Positions 1 to 7,788 of a stretch of 23,785 nucleotides of DNA are shown one piece after another. The stretch's first letter is position 1; the number at the start of each line of letters is the position of its first letter. This DNA is from a virus. The position numbers were made by a program, and so were the translations under genes. Under the pieces are notes generated by a model, which saw only the letters and a list, made by a program, of their open reading frames with translations, did not search any database and had not been told where the DNA came from. The stretch covers positions 1 through 23,785 of IMG/VR virus record IMGVR_UViG_3300020468_000074; one strand, given 5' to 3'.

Positions 1-102
1 GAAGATGTGGTAGCAGGGAATGTAGATAAATTAAAGAAGAGATATCCTGGTGGAGAGTTTAATGTCTACCAGTCAGAAAATCGTAGAGAAGGTGATTTAT
101 AA
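1..102 (+). CDS. MazG-like nucleotide pyrophosphohydrolase, C-terminal fragment
   Basis: Only the last 33 residues of this gene lie in the window. The frame is open from base 1 and ends with TAA at 100-102. The end (NVDKLKKRYPGGEF followed by QSENR) resembles the C-terminus of phage and bacterial MazG-like/phosphoribosyl-ATP pyrophosphohydrolase-like proteins, where a 'N-x-x-KL-x-x-RYP-x-G' stretch is followed by a conserved Asn-Arg. Such enzymes hydrolyse nucleoside triphosphates to monophosphates, and cyanophages commonly carry one. The stop codon overlaps the ATG of pyrE (TAATG), so the two are probably co-transcribed and translationally coupled. The catalytic E-E-x-x-E region is outside the window, so the family call rests on the tail and the context alone. 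Confidence 0.55.
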   Translation, partial: EDVVAGNVDKLKKRYPGGEFNVYQSENRREGDL

Positions 103-734
103 TGACTGCATTTAATCCTAAGAACTTTGATCCTAAAACAGGTGCACCTAAAAATCCTCCTACGAAAGAAGAAATGTTTCGTATGTTTAGGGATCGTCTT
201 TTAAAAGATTTACAAACAGATTCTTATCGTAAAGGAGATTATACTCTTTCTTCTGGTAAGAAGACAGATCATTATGTGAATTGTAAACCAGTTACATTAT
301 CTGGAGAAGGTAGTATTTTAGTAGGAACACTTCTTCTTGATTTGGTTGAAGATGAAACTTTAGCAGTAGCAGGTCTTACATTAGGTGCTGATCCTTTAGT
401 AACATCTGTTGCAATGACTTCTTGGTTAGACAATACCAAAAGAACTAAACTCGATGCATTAATTATTCGTAAAGAAGTAAAAGATCATGGTACAACTTCT
501 CAAATTGAAGGTATGTTACCAGTTCAAGGATGTAAAATATGTGTTTTAGAAGATGTAGTTACAACAGGTGAATCTGCAATGAAGGCAGTTAGGGTATTAC
601 GTGAAGCTGGATACAAGGTAGAACAAGTTCTTTCTATTGTTGATCGTCAAGAAAATGATGAAGCAGATGACTTATTTGAAAAGGAAAATATTGAATTTGT
701 AAGTTTATTCACTCTAGATGATCTTTCATACTAA
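102..734 (+). CDS. pyrE: Orotate phosphoribosyltransferase
   Basis: This enzyme transfers ribose-5-phosphate from PRPP to orotate to give OMP, the fifth step of pyrimidine synthesis. The protein has 210 residues, close to the usual size, with an extra N-terminal segment of about 25 residues. Seen motifs are the substrate region GDYTLSSGKKTDHYVN, the mobile-loop signature IIRKEVKDHGT, and the PRPP-binding motif VLEDVVTTGESAMKAV followed by VLSIVDR. The PRPP motif reads E-D where many family members have D-D, a known variation. The ATG overlaps the stop of the MazG-like gene, and the stop overlaps the ATG of purM, giving a tight nucleotide-synthesis cassette. It is probably an auxiliary metabolic gene supplying pyrimidines for phage DNA replication. 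Confidence 0.93.
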   Translation: MTAFNPKNFDPKTGAPKNPPTKEEMFRMFRDRLLKDLQTDSYRKGDYTLSSGKKTDHYVNCKPVTLSGEGSILVGTLLLDLVEDETLAVAGLTLGADPLVTSVAMTSWLDNTKRTKLDALIIRKEVKDHGTTSQIEGMLPVQGCKICVLEDVVTTGESAMKAVRVLREAGYKVEQVLSIVDRQENDEADDLFEKENIEFVSLFTLDDLSY

Positions 735-1642
735 TGAATTATGGTGTAGACATAGAAGCAGGAGATGCTTTTGTTGAAAAACTAAAAGAGAAAGCACCAA
801 CCATTGGTGGGTTTGGTGGTATGTTTAAGGTTCCTCGTGGATATGAGGAACCTATTTTGGTATCTGGTACTGATGGTGTTGGAACTAAAATTAATATATG
901 CAGAGTTGCTAATGATTATACAACTATAGGCCAAGACTTAGTTGCTATGTGTGTGAATGATATAATCACATGTGGTGCTAAACCATTGTATTTTTTAGAT
1001 TATGTTTCCACTCAAAAGATAGATGATAATCTTGCTGATATTATGGTGGGTATTCTTAAGGGATGTGAGATTGCAGGAATGGAACTTATAGGTGGAGAGA
1101 CTGCCGAACATACTAGACAAAATGAATATGATCTTGCAGGATTTTGTACAGGTATTGTAGAGAAGACTGAACTTATAGATGGTAAACTTATTCAAGCAGG
1201 TGATAAGATAATTGGTTTACCTAGTAGTGGATTTCATAGTAATGGATATACTTTAATCAATGATATGTTATGGAGACAGAAGATATATTATAAGGATATG
1301 CCTGAGTTACTTACACCTACTACAATCTATGCACCATTGATTATGAAACTTTTAGAAGAGTTTCCAATAGTTGGAATGGCCCATATAACTGGTGGTGGAT
1401 TACTTAGCAATGTATCAAGATGTATTCCAGAAGGATTAAAAGCAGATATAAATTATAACTCTTGGAACTTACCTGAGATATTCCAAAAGATTATGTTAGC
1501 AGGTGAGATTCCAGAGGAAGAAATGAAGAGGGTATTTAATCTAGGTATAGGATATTGCTTAATTGTTCCAGACGAAGTAGTATCAGATATCCAAAATACA
1601 ATTGAAGAATCATGGGTGATTGGTGAGGTCACACATATATAA
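734..1642 (+). CDS. purM: Phosphoribosylformylglycinamidine cyclo-ligase (AIR synthetase)
   Basis: PurM closes the imidazole ring of FGAM with ATP to form AIR in de novo purine synthesis. The 302-residue protein begins at the conserved GVDIEAGDAFV segment and contains the nucleotide-binding SGTDGVGTKI loop, the DLVAMCVNDI helix, the GGETAEH motif, the GLPSSGFHSNGYTL motif and the AHITGGGL motif, all hallmarks of the family. It is shorter than bacterial PurM (about 345 residues): the N-terminus lacks the usual 12-15 residue lead and the C-terminus stops soon after the IGEV motif. The ATG overlaps the pyrE stop. Cyanophages often carry purM, and it probably boosts purine supply during infection. 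Confidence 0.95.
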   Translation: MNYGVDIEAGDAFVEKLKEKAPTIGGFGGMFKVPRGYEEPILVSGTDGVGTKINICRVANDYTTIGQDLVAMCVNDIITCGAKPLYFLDYVSTQKIDDNLADIMVGILKGCEIAGMELIGGETAEHTRQNEYDLAGFCTGIVEKTELIDGKLIQAGDKIIGLPSSGFHSNGYTLINDMLWRQKIYYKDMPELLTPTTIYAPLIMKLLEEFPIVGMAHITGGGLLSNVSRCIPEGLKADINYNSWNLPEIFQKIMLAGEIPEEEMKRVFNLGIGYCLIVPDEVVSDIQNTIEESWVIGEVTHI

Positions 1643-1661
1643 TATAGTATCAAAAGTTACG

Positions 1662-1865
1662 ATGAGAGATCAATTAATCAGAGCACTTTTAGCACACGCT
1701 AATGGAGACATTCAAAAACACGTTGCAAACGTAGAGGTTTATTTAACTAACCCTGCAGGTATCGGTGAGCATTCTGATATTACAGAAGCAATCGAAACTG
1801 AATTAAATATAATTGCTAAGTATCAAGACCAGATTGACGTAATAAATAAATACTTCAAAAAGTAG
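1662..1865 (+). CDS. Small conserved-looking protein of unknown function
   Basis: This 67-residue protein starts MRDQLIRALLAHANGDIQKH and contains NPAGIGEHSDITEAIETEL, followed by a helical tail ending INKYFKK. It looks like two or three helices without membrane segments or Cys residues. An upstream in-frame TTG at 1620 would overlap the purM end and adds an unrelated basic stretch, so the ATG at 1662 is preferred. The 'GIGEHSD' segment looks familiar from hypothetical proteins of T4-like cyanophages, but I cannot attach a function. It lies 19 nt after purM and 7 nt before the next gene, so it is probably in the same transcript. Confidence 0.75.
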   Translation: MRDQLIRALLAHANGDIQKHVANVEVYLTNPAGIGEHSDITEAIETELNIIAKYQDQIDVINKYFKK

Positions 1866-1872
1866 TTGAGAT

Positions 1873-3189
1873 ATGGCTAAGAAGAAAACTAGCAAAGATG
1901 TTTCTTCGGCAACAATGACTCGTATGCAAGAGCTAGGCTCTGCATGGGTTTTTAAAAGAGCTATTCAAGATAACATTGTATTTAAGAGTGCTAATGATAT
2001 CGTTAATGATAGTGTAACATATAAAGAGTTAATTAAGATATGGAAAACTGTTGGTAAGTGTGAATGGGAAGATGATATTGATGGTGAGTGGGTAATTAAT
2101 TTTTATAAACAAACAGCAATACTTTTAAAGAAAATAGGAAAACCAAATTTTACAGAGTTTTCTCGTGATGGTGGCCCTAAACCAGCATATATTTTACCTG
2201 GTAGTAAAGGTGGTGTAACCTTTATGGATTGGGTTACTGATTTAGTTAAAGAGGAATTTGATATAGGACAAAAAGATAATTGGAACCCTGCTGATATTTG
2301 GTTAATACAAGATGAGAAGAAGTGGAAGAAAAAAATCATGGAATCTTTCAGTAATAAGAAAGATCCAACTGCCTCTATAGAATCTGAATTAGCAAAACTC
2401 AATTCTATTTTTAGAGCTCTTTTTAAAACAAAACAAATAATGGGGATCTCACTAAAGAAAATTGGTGGGGGTTCTGCATCATGGAAAGAAGTTAATGTAA
2501 GTGGGTCGTTCTTTAAAAACCTTAAGGCTACTAAAATGTCACTTCATAGTGCAAAGTGTCTTTTAGGAACAAAAAAAATTGATCCTGATAAAGCAAAGAA
2601 AGATATTGAAAGAGGAAAAAAACGTGGATCACCAGGTGCAGCTACTTTAACTCAAGATACAATTATAACTATTAAAGATCCTGGTATTGTTAATGGAAAA
2701 CAAACTGAATTCAAAGTTCAAATTAAAGCAAATGATTCTACAAAATTTAGTAATTTAAAATGGGAACCAACTATTGTAGGTAAAGGTGCAGCAAGATTGG
2801 GTAAAGCAACGGTAGAATTGGTATTGGATTTGATGAAAGTTTATGGTATAATGAAATCATATGAGCCAAACAATAAAGCATTCCCAAGAAATAAAACTGA
2901 GTTTAGAGATGTCGAAGATGATTATAGAAAAATCATTGACGAATTAATTATGGATAGGTTTGTAGATCTTGGAAAGGTTGATGTAGAAACTGCTATAATT
3001 AATATAAAAGAAACCTATGATGTTAATAGAGGCCAACCTTGGGTTGCAGTATCTAAATTACAACAACTTAGATTTTTATATGCTTTAATGACTCTACCAC
3101 AAAATAAAAGAGATGATTTTTGTACTTCTTTAATTTTTACTGCAGAGAAAGCAGGTAAAAGATATGGCCCTTATGGAAAGATATTCTAA
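1873..3189 (+). CDS. Unknown 438-residue phage protein, possible PD-(D/E)XK-like nuclease
   Basis: The protein is soluble and Lys-rich, with no signal peptide or membrane helix. Residues 134-143 read KDNWNPADIW and residues 191-196 read GISLKK. A 'NPaDiW ... giSLKk' pair separated by about 50 residues resembles the core of some restriction-endonuclease-like families, where an Asp (here D141) and a downstream x-x-K (here K195) coordinate the metal. The usual Glu/Asp before the Lys is Ser here (S193), so catalysis is uncertain. The C-terminal half (from about 260) looks like a separate domain ending RYGPYGKIF. The stop overlaps the ATG of the next gene (TAATG). The gene is certainly coding; the nuclease idea is inference from the motif only. 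Confidence 0.8.
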   Translation: MAKKKTSKDVSSATMTRMQELGSAWVFKRAIQDNIVFKSANDIVNDSVTYKELIKIWKTVGKCEWEDDIDGEWVINFYKQTAILLKKIGKPNFTEFSRDGGPKPAYILPGSKGGVTFMDWVTDLVKEEFDIGQKDNWNPADIWLIQDEKKWKKKIMESFSNKKDPTASIESELAKLNSIFRALFKTKQIMGISLKKIGGGSASWKEVNVSGSFFKNLKATKMSLHSAKCLLGTKKIDPDKAKKDIERGKKRGSPGAATLTQDTIITIKDPGIVNGKQTEFKVQIKANDSTKFSNLKWEPTIVGKGAARLGKATVELVLDLMKVYGIMKSYEPNNKAFPRNKTEFRDVEDDYRKIIDELIMDRFVDLGKVDVETAIINIKETYDVNRGQPWVAVSKLQQLRFLYALMTLPQNKRDDFCTSLIFTAEKAGKRYGPYGKIF

Positions 3190-3410
3190 TGAAATCTGAA
3201 TTGAAAAATCTTATAAAGACTTTTGAATCTGATCAAGTTGGTCAGCAGAAATTTAATGCTTTCTTACAGTATTGTTTCTATGGTGTTAAGAATCCTAAGA
3301 AAAAGACTCATTCTAAAAAGATAATAAATAAATATGATAACTTAAGAACAAGTCTTGTTAAGTATATCCTTGCACATGAAAAAGAGATAAAATTAGAATT
3401 AAATAAATGA
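3189..3410 (+). CDS. Small basic protein of unknown function
   Basis: This 73-residue protein is rich in Lys and Asn and is predicted helical, with no Cys pair, signal peptide or membrane segment. Its ATG overlaps the previous stop and its own end overlaps the start of the next gene (ATGA at 3407-3410), so all three are likely coupled. The segment NPKKKTHSKKIINKYDNLRTSLVKYILAHEKEI suggests a helical hairpin but matches no family I recognise. Its position between a possible nuclease and putative head proteins gives no clear functional hint. Confidence 0.7.
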   Translation: MKSELKNLIKTFESDQVGQQKFNAFLQYCFYGVKNPKKKTHSKKIINKYDNLRTSLVKYILAHEKEIKLELNK

Positions 3411-4684
3411 AATCCTTTTTAAATTTTTTATCTGAATCTGCTACACAACAGGCAGCCCGTATGGGGTTGACTGGTGATGGTCATGGAGGCTGGTATAAAG
3501 ATGGAGAGTTTGTTGCAAAGACAGAGAAAGGAAGATTAAAGTTTTATAATAAGAGACAGAAAGTAGGTGGTAAAGATCCAGCACAGACTGATAAAGAAAA
3601 AAGTTTATCTGGTAAACAACCAGCAGGAGCACAACCACAACCACAGGCACAACCAAAAGGTAAAGTACCTCAACAGGACGTTGCACCTAAGGAACCTATG
3701 AAACAAGAGGATGATCCAGATGCACCAGCAAGTCCTGAGAAGTTAATGCCTCCTCAAGTTGAGAAAACAAAAGGAACTTTAACTATTGCATTTGGTAGAT
3801 TCAATCCACCAACAACAGGACATGAGAAATTATTAGATACTGTTTCTAAATCTTCTGATGATGGTGACTATATTATAGTACCTTCACGCAGTCAGGATAA
3901 GAAAAAGAATCCTTTAGATGCTGATCAGAAGGTCGCAGTGATGAGACAGATGTTCCCTAATCATAGTGAGAGAATTGTTAATGATTCTCAGAATAGAACT
4001 ATCTTTGATGTATTAAAGAAAGCTCATATGGATGGTTATGCAGGAGTAAGAATTGTAGGTGGTGCTGATAGACAGAAAGAATTTGATAAGTTAGTTAATA
4101 ATTACAACGGATTACATTATGACTTTGATAAAGTAGAAGTTCGTTCTGCTGGTGATAGAGATCCTGATGCTGAAGATATAACAGGAATGTCTGCATCAAA
4201 GCAAAGAAAGTATGCTGCAGAGAATGACTTTGAAAACTTCTTAAAAGGTGTTCCATCAGCAATGAATAAGAAGGTTGCTAAAGAACTCTTTAAAAATATT
4301 CGTGCAGGTATGAATATTAAAGAAGGATGGAGTCTTTGGAGAATCGCACCTAAGTTAGACTGGGAGAATTTAAGAGAACATTTTGTAGGTAAAAAGATAT
4401 ATCAAGTTGGTGATTTAGTTGAAAATCTTAACCATGGATTAATTGGTAGGATTATTCGTAGAGGCACAAACTATTTGATTTGTGTTACTGAAGATAATAT
4501 TATGTTTAAGTCGTGGATCAAGGATGTAACAGAAGCTAAGAAGTACAATAATGATACTAAAATTTCTGGTGTTCCTGCCAATCAACGTGAAATTGGTACC
4601 CCTGCATTGCTTAATTATGCTAAGTCAATGGTTCCTGGCCAAGACTGGGGTAAACAATTCATAAATAAATATAGAAAAAAGTAA
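3407..4684 (+). CDS. Putative internal head protein with cytidylyltransferase-like nucleotidyltransferase domain
   Basis: The 425-residue protein looks modular. Residues 1-10 (MKSFLNFLSE) closely resemble the T4 internal-protein capsid-targeting peptide and end in an L-x-E site of the kind cut by the gp21 prohead protease. Residues 20-50 hold a GDGHGGWYKDGEFVAKT segment. Residues 55-120 are a Gln/Pro/Lys-rich linker. Residues 124-270 form a nucleotidyltransferase fold: FGRFNPPTTGH (129-139) is the T/HxGH motif and GMSASKQR (260-267) resembles the S-x-T-x-x-R motif. Residues 335-375 (QVGDLVENLNHGLIGRIIRR) look like a small beta-barrel module. The substrate cannot be read from sequence. ATGA overlap with the upstream gene. 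Capsid packaging is inferred. Confidence 0.8.
   Translation: MKSFLNFLSESATQQAARMGLTGDGHGGWYKDGEFVAKTEKGRLKFYNKRQKVGGKDPAQTDKEKSLSGKQPAGAQPQPQAQPKGKVPQQDVAPKEPMKQEDDPDAPASPEKLMPPQVEKTKGTLTIAFGRFNPPTTGHEKLLDTVSKSSDDGDYIIVPSRSQDKKKNPLDADQKVAVMRQMFPNHSERIVNDSQNRTIFDVLKKAHMDGYAGVRIVGGADRQKEFDKLVNNYNGLHYDFDKVEVRSAGDRDPDAEDITGMSASKQRKYAAENDFENFLKGVPSAMNKKVAKELFKNIRAGMNIKEGWSLWRIAPKLDWENLREHFVGKKIYQVGDLVENLNHGLIGRIIRRGTNYLICVTEDNIMFKSWIKDVTEAKKYNNDTKISGVPANQREIGTPALLNYAKSMVPGQDWGKQFINKYRKK
4660..4667 (+). promoter_or_regulatory. Candidate T4-like late promoter
   Basis: CATAAATA matches the T4 late promoter TATAAATA at seven of eight positions and lies 36 bases upstream of the ATG at 4704, similar to the spacing of the better candidate at 7789. 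It lies inside the end of the preceding coding sequence and in an AT-rich stretch, so a chance match is possible. Confidence 0.3.
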
Positions 4685-4703
4685 TTGATTTTAAGGATTT
4701 CCA

Positions 4704-6479
4704 ATGAGTAAACATATAGTTGAAGAAAATCCCTCTGCACAACCTGCTGCTTCTGGTGCCCAAGGTGCCGATCAGAAGATAAAAAAGCAAGCACGTCAAC
4801 TTGCGTATGATGTTAGGTATAAAGTAAAGCAAGGATTTAAGGAAGGTCAAAAAGCAGATCCAGTTTCTCTAAAGAGAGCGTATCTTTCTCAACTGGGTAA
4901 GTCACCAGCACCTGGCCCTGTTAAGGCAGCTGCTAAGACAATGCTTGTTGGTGAGTCCTACGAATTTGTTGATATTACTGATACTGTAAAGTCTTCTATT
5001 TCTGATGTATTGAATAATGTGTTCACTCTTGGTGGTGGTAAGAAAGAAGAAGAAATAGTTGAGGCAGATCTAGGTAAGAAGTTTAAAGTAAGAGTAAAGG
5101 ATAAGAAGACTGGTAGATCTTACATAAGAATGGCTGATCGTGCAAAGATCTCTGAACTAAGAAAGAATCCTAACATCGCATCTGTTGAGATGACTGGTGG
5201 ATCAGGTACACCATATGAAGGTGAGAAAAAGAAAGGGGAAGCAACTGCTAGTGTAAAATCAGGTAAAGGTATTCCTGGTGATATAGAAAAGGTTAAGGAA
5301 GAATTTATTGCCGAGGTAGGTGAGAAAGAAAATCCTGATGCTAATGGTAAGAAGATTGATGTAATGAAGGGTAAGAACAAAGTTACTATTAACCCTACTC
5401 AATCTGAACAGGTTGAACCTGATAAAGATGAAAAACCAAAAATGGATCCAAAGGAGAAAAGAGTTGGTATGATGAAACGTATGATTCTTCAAAAGAAAAT
5501 GCAAGCAGTTAGATCTGGTGCTGGTGCAGACATAGTTGCACATACTGAATTAGAAGGTGATGTTATTGAAGAAGGTAGTCTTAAGCAAGCAAGAAAAAAT
5601 ATTGGAATGGATCCAAACAAACCTTCCTGTTGGGATGGCTACAAAGCAAAGGGTACAAAAAAGAAGGGCGGTAAGACCGTTCCTAACTGTGTTAAAGAGG
5701 AGGAACTCATGGAAAAGAAAGCGAAGAAAGATTATGATGGTGATGGTAAAATTGAATCTGGTAAGGATGAGTACTTTGGATCAAAAGACAAAGCAATCAA
5801 AAAGGCCATGAAGAAAGAATCCATGAAGGAAGGTTATGGTAGTAAGAAAAAGAAAAAGAAATCTTATGGCGAGTCTACCAATAAGTTAGGTTTAAAATCT
5901 TGGCAGAGTATGCTTGAGGGATCTTATGGTGAGATTGATAGACCTGTTGAAAAGGAAAGTGATACACCAGAAGTAACAGCTGATGTATGTTTTGATGCTG
6001 GTGCTGCAATTCCTACAACTATTAAAGGAACTGGAGATCCAAGAGAACTTCCTACTGCAATTAATCTTATGAAGAATAAGTACAGAGCACAAGGTATCAT
6101 GGCTTCTAAAGAACCTGATGGTAAATTAGTTGAAGGTATGGCTACTCCTGAGTCAGGAACTGGTAAGTATTATAATGAAAAGAAACCTACTGCTATGCAA
6201 CTTGCTAAAAGAAAAAAGATGGATAAGGTTAAGTCCTTAACTAATCAAGGAAAACATAAAGAAGCAAGTGCATTGTATAAAGAAGGTATTGATGTTATTA
6301 AAGACATTTTAACTAAGGAAGTAGTTGATGAAAAGATCAGTGCTTCTGGATACGCTCGTGCTAAGAAGTGGAGAGAAGATCAGGCAAGGGCAAAGGATAA
6401 AAAAGAACAGGAACACTATGCTAATAAAGCAAAGACTCACAAGTGGGATGGTGAGAAGTGGAATAAGAGGGAATCTTAA
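4704..6479 (+). CDS. Large Lys/Glu-rich protein, probable prohead-core or internal virion protein
   Basis: The 591-residue protein is highly charged and largely low complexity, with long Lys runs. Visible modules are a helical N-terminus (25-65), a short domain around 124-168, a segment NKPSCWDGYKAKGTKKKGGK with a following Cys (305-329), and DYDGDGKIESGKDEYFG (343-359), a Ca2+-loop-like Asp pattern. The C-terminus (550-591) is helical and charged. Several I/L-x-E triplets at linker positions (I118-V-E, I202-A-E, I288-E-E, L335-M-E, L475-V-E) would suit the T4 gp21 protease. I infer a head-interior protein from composition, these sites and flanking genes with capsid-targeting-like starts. It begins 19 nt after the previous stop and its own stop overlaps the next ATG. 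Confidence 0.75.
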   Translation: MSKHIVEENPSAQPAASGAQGADQKIKKQARQLAYDVRYKVKQGFKEGQKADPVSLKRAYLSQLGKSPAPGPVKAAAKTMLVGESYEFVDITDTVKSSISDVLNNVFTLGGGKKEEEIVEADLGKKFKVRVKDKKTGRSYIRMADRAKISELRKNPNIASVEMTGGSGTPYEGEKKKGEATASVKSGKGIPGDIEKVKEEFIAEVGEKENPDANGKKIDVMKGKNKVTINPTQSEQVEPDKDEKPKMDPKEKRVGMMKRMILQKKMQAVRSGAGADIVAHTELEGDVIEEGSLKQARKNIGMDPNKPSCWDGYKAKGTKKKGGKTVPNCVKEEELMEKKAKKDYDGDGKIESGKDEYFGSKDKAIKKAMKKESMKEGYGSKKKKKKSYGESTNKLGLKSWQSMLEGSYGEIDRPVEKESDTPEVTADVCFDAGAAIPTTIKGTGDPRELPTAINLMKNKYRAQGIMASKEPDGKLVEGMATPESGTGKYYNEKKPTAMQLAKRKKMDKVKSLTNQGKHKEASALYKEGIDVIKDILTKEVVDEKISASGYARAKKWREDQARAKDKKEQEHYANKAKTHKWDGEKWNKRES

Positions 6480-6721
6480 TGAAGTCATTTAAAGATTTTA
6501 TAAGTGAAGAAGGCTATGATCGTATCAAGGATCGCATAGCAATGAGGGGTGGAGATCCTAGTTCACCAAAAAAATCAGATGCAACTACTCGTCCAGTAAG
6601 TAAAGAAATCAAAAAGCAAAAAGGTAAAACTGTGCTTCAGAAACAAACAGAGAAGAAGTATGGTAAGGGTGCTACTGCTATGGATGTTGTAAAGGCAAAG
6701 ATTAAAAAGGGTGAAATATAA
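6479..6721 (+). CDS. Small basic protein with capsid-targeting-like N-terminus
   Basis: This 80-residue protein starts MKSFKDFISE|EGYD. The first ten residues fit the pattern M-K-x-F/Y-x-x-F-I/L-x-E shared with T4 internal head proteins and with the gene at 3407, and end in I-S-E, a candidate gp21 cleavage site. The remainder is basic (about a quarter Lys) with Gln and Thr and no hydrophobic core, as expected for a DNA-associated internal protein. Both ends overlap neighbours by one base (TAATG). It is most likely a packaged internal protein; this is inferred from the N-terminus, size and charge, since no family is recognised. Confidence 0.7.
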   Translation: MKSFKDFISEEGYDRIKDRIAMRGGDPSSPKKSDATTRPVSKEIKKQKGKTVLQKQTEKKYGKGATAMDVVKAKIKKGEI

Positions 6722-7563
6722 TGCCAGCAGTTTCTAAGAAACAGCAAAGGTTTTTTGGGATGGTTCGTGCAGCCCAAAAGGGTGAGATGAAAAATCCTTC
6801 ATCTGAAGTATCAGATGTTGCTAGTGATATTAGTATGAAGGATGCAAAGAAATTTGCAAAGACTAAGCATAAAGGATTGCCTGAAAAAAAAGCAGTAAAA
6901 GAGGAGTCTGTCCCTAGAAATTCAATGGGAAAACCTATTAGAATTAAAGATAAAATTAAAGCAGCAAAAGGACAAATTCCTCATAAAGTTACTGAAGCAA
7001 TTAAGAGAGATGAGTATGGAGATCCAATTGGTGGGCCAAAGATATCTAAAAAACAATTAAAGAAAAACCTTGCAAGTAATGAGAAGGATGAAAAGATTGT
7101 TCATAGTGAAGGTGCAGCATGGACAAAGAAATCAGGTAAGAATAAAGAAGGTGGTTTAAATGAGAAAGGTAGGAAGTCTTACGAACGTGAGAATCCTGGT
7201 TCAGATTTAAAAGCACCAAGTAAGAAGAAAGGTAATAAGAGAAGAGCATCATTCTGTGCTCGTATGAAGGGAATGAAAAAGAAATTAACAAGTGCAAAGA
7301 CTGCAAGAGATCCAGACAGTCGTATTAATAAATCCCTTAGAGCATGGAACTGTAGTTATAAACCTGAAGGTAAATTGGTTGAAGACTACGAAGAAAAAGC
7401 AAAAAGTAGGCAGAAGTTTGTGGATTTTTACAAGAAAGCAAAAGACGCTAAGGCAAAAAAGCAATCAGATTCGGTGAGAACAGATAGTAGAAAACATGGA
7501 ATAAAGTTCTCAGACTCAAAAGGAAGTGGTAGATTAAAGGCTGGAAAGAAAATTTATGATTAA
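6721..7563 (+). CDS. DUF3008-like / DUF6321-like basic protein
   Basis: The 280-residue protein has two recognisable parts. Residues 1-55 (PAVSKKQQRFFGMVRAAQKG, then SMKDAKKFAKTKHKGLPEK) match the DUF3008 type of small phage and bacterial protein. Residues 134-220 (AAWTKKSGKNKEGGLNEKGR, then SFCARMKGMKKKLTSAKTA and DPDSRINKSLRAWNC) match a conserved phage module that I believe is DUF6321. The function of either module is unknown to me. The last 50 residues are Lys/Asp/Ser rich. It is the last of the tightly coupled 3407-7563 block and shares the strongly basic composition, so it may also be a head-interior or DNA-binding protein. Confidence 0.8.
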   Translation: MPAVSKKQQRFFGMVRAAQKGEMKNPSSEVSDVASDISMKDAKKFAKTKHKGLPEKKAVKEESVPRNSMGKPIRIKDKIKAAKGQIPHKVTEAIKRDEYGDPIGGPKISKKQLKKNLASNEKDEKIVHSEGAAWTKKSGKNKEGGLNEKGRKSYERENPGSDLKAPSKKKGNKRRASFCARMKGMKKKLTSAKTARDPDSRINKSLRAWNCSYKPEGKLVEDYEEKAKSRQKFVDFYKKAKDAKAKKQSDSVRTDSRKHGIKFSDSKGSGRLKAGKKIYD

Positions 7564-7596
7564 ACTTGCTATATAGATTAGCATATTAGATTAATC

Positions 7597-7785
7597 ATGA
7601 CTAAATTTTTACTACCTATTGCTATCAACATTATAGATAAAGCAGTAGATAAGATCCCTGAGGATCTAGAGGACAAACTAAAGACGTTTGTTATTGGACT
7701 TCTTAAGAAGGCTGCTGCCAAATCAGGCAACAAAGTAGATGATCAACTAGTGGAAGCACTAGAGAAGGCCCTACTAGGTTCTTGA
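7597..7785 (+). CDS. Small amphipathic-helix protein of unknown function
   Basis: This 62-residue protein begins MTKFLLPIAINIIDKAVDKI and continues with charged amphipathic helices (EDLEDKLKTFVIGLLKKAAAK). It has no Cys. The N-terminal 14 residues are hydrophobic enough for peripheral membrane contact, but a full membrane span is doubtful. It stands alone with 33 nt before and 44 nt after it, the latter carrying a late promoter for the next gene. The upstream 7564-7596 gap is AT-rich with no convincing promoter or hairpin. No function can be assigned. Confidence 0.65.
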   Translation: MTKFLLPIAINIIDKAVDKIPEDLEDKLKTFVIGLLKKAAAKSGNKVDDQLVEALEKALLGS

Positions 7786-7788
7786 GTT

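Noticed and set aside
1620-1661. TTG start at 1620 for the 67-residue protein
   Set aside because: It lies in the purM coding end and adds residues unlike the rest; ATG at 1662 is clean.
5259-5543. Minus-strand frames antisense to the Lys-rich protein at 4704
   Set aside because: They are Phe/Leu/Ile-rich mirror translations of Lys/Glu-rich codons with no start context.
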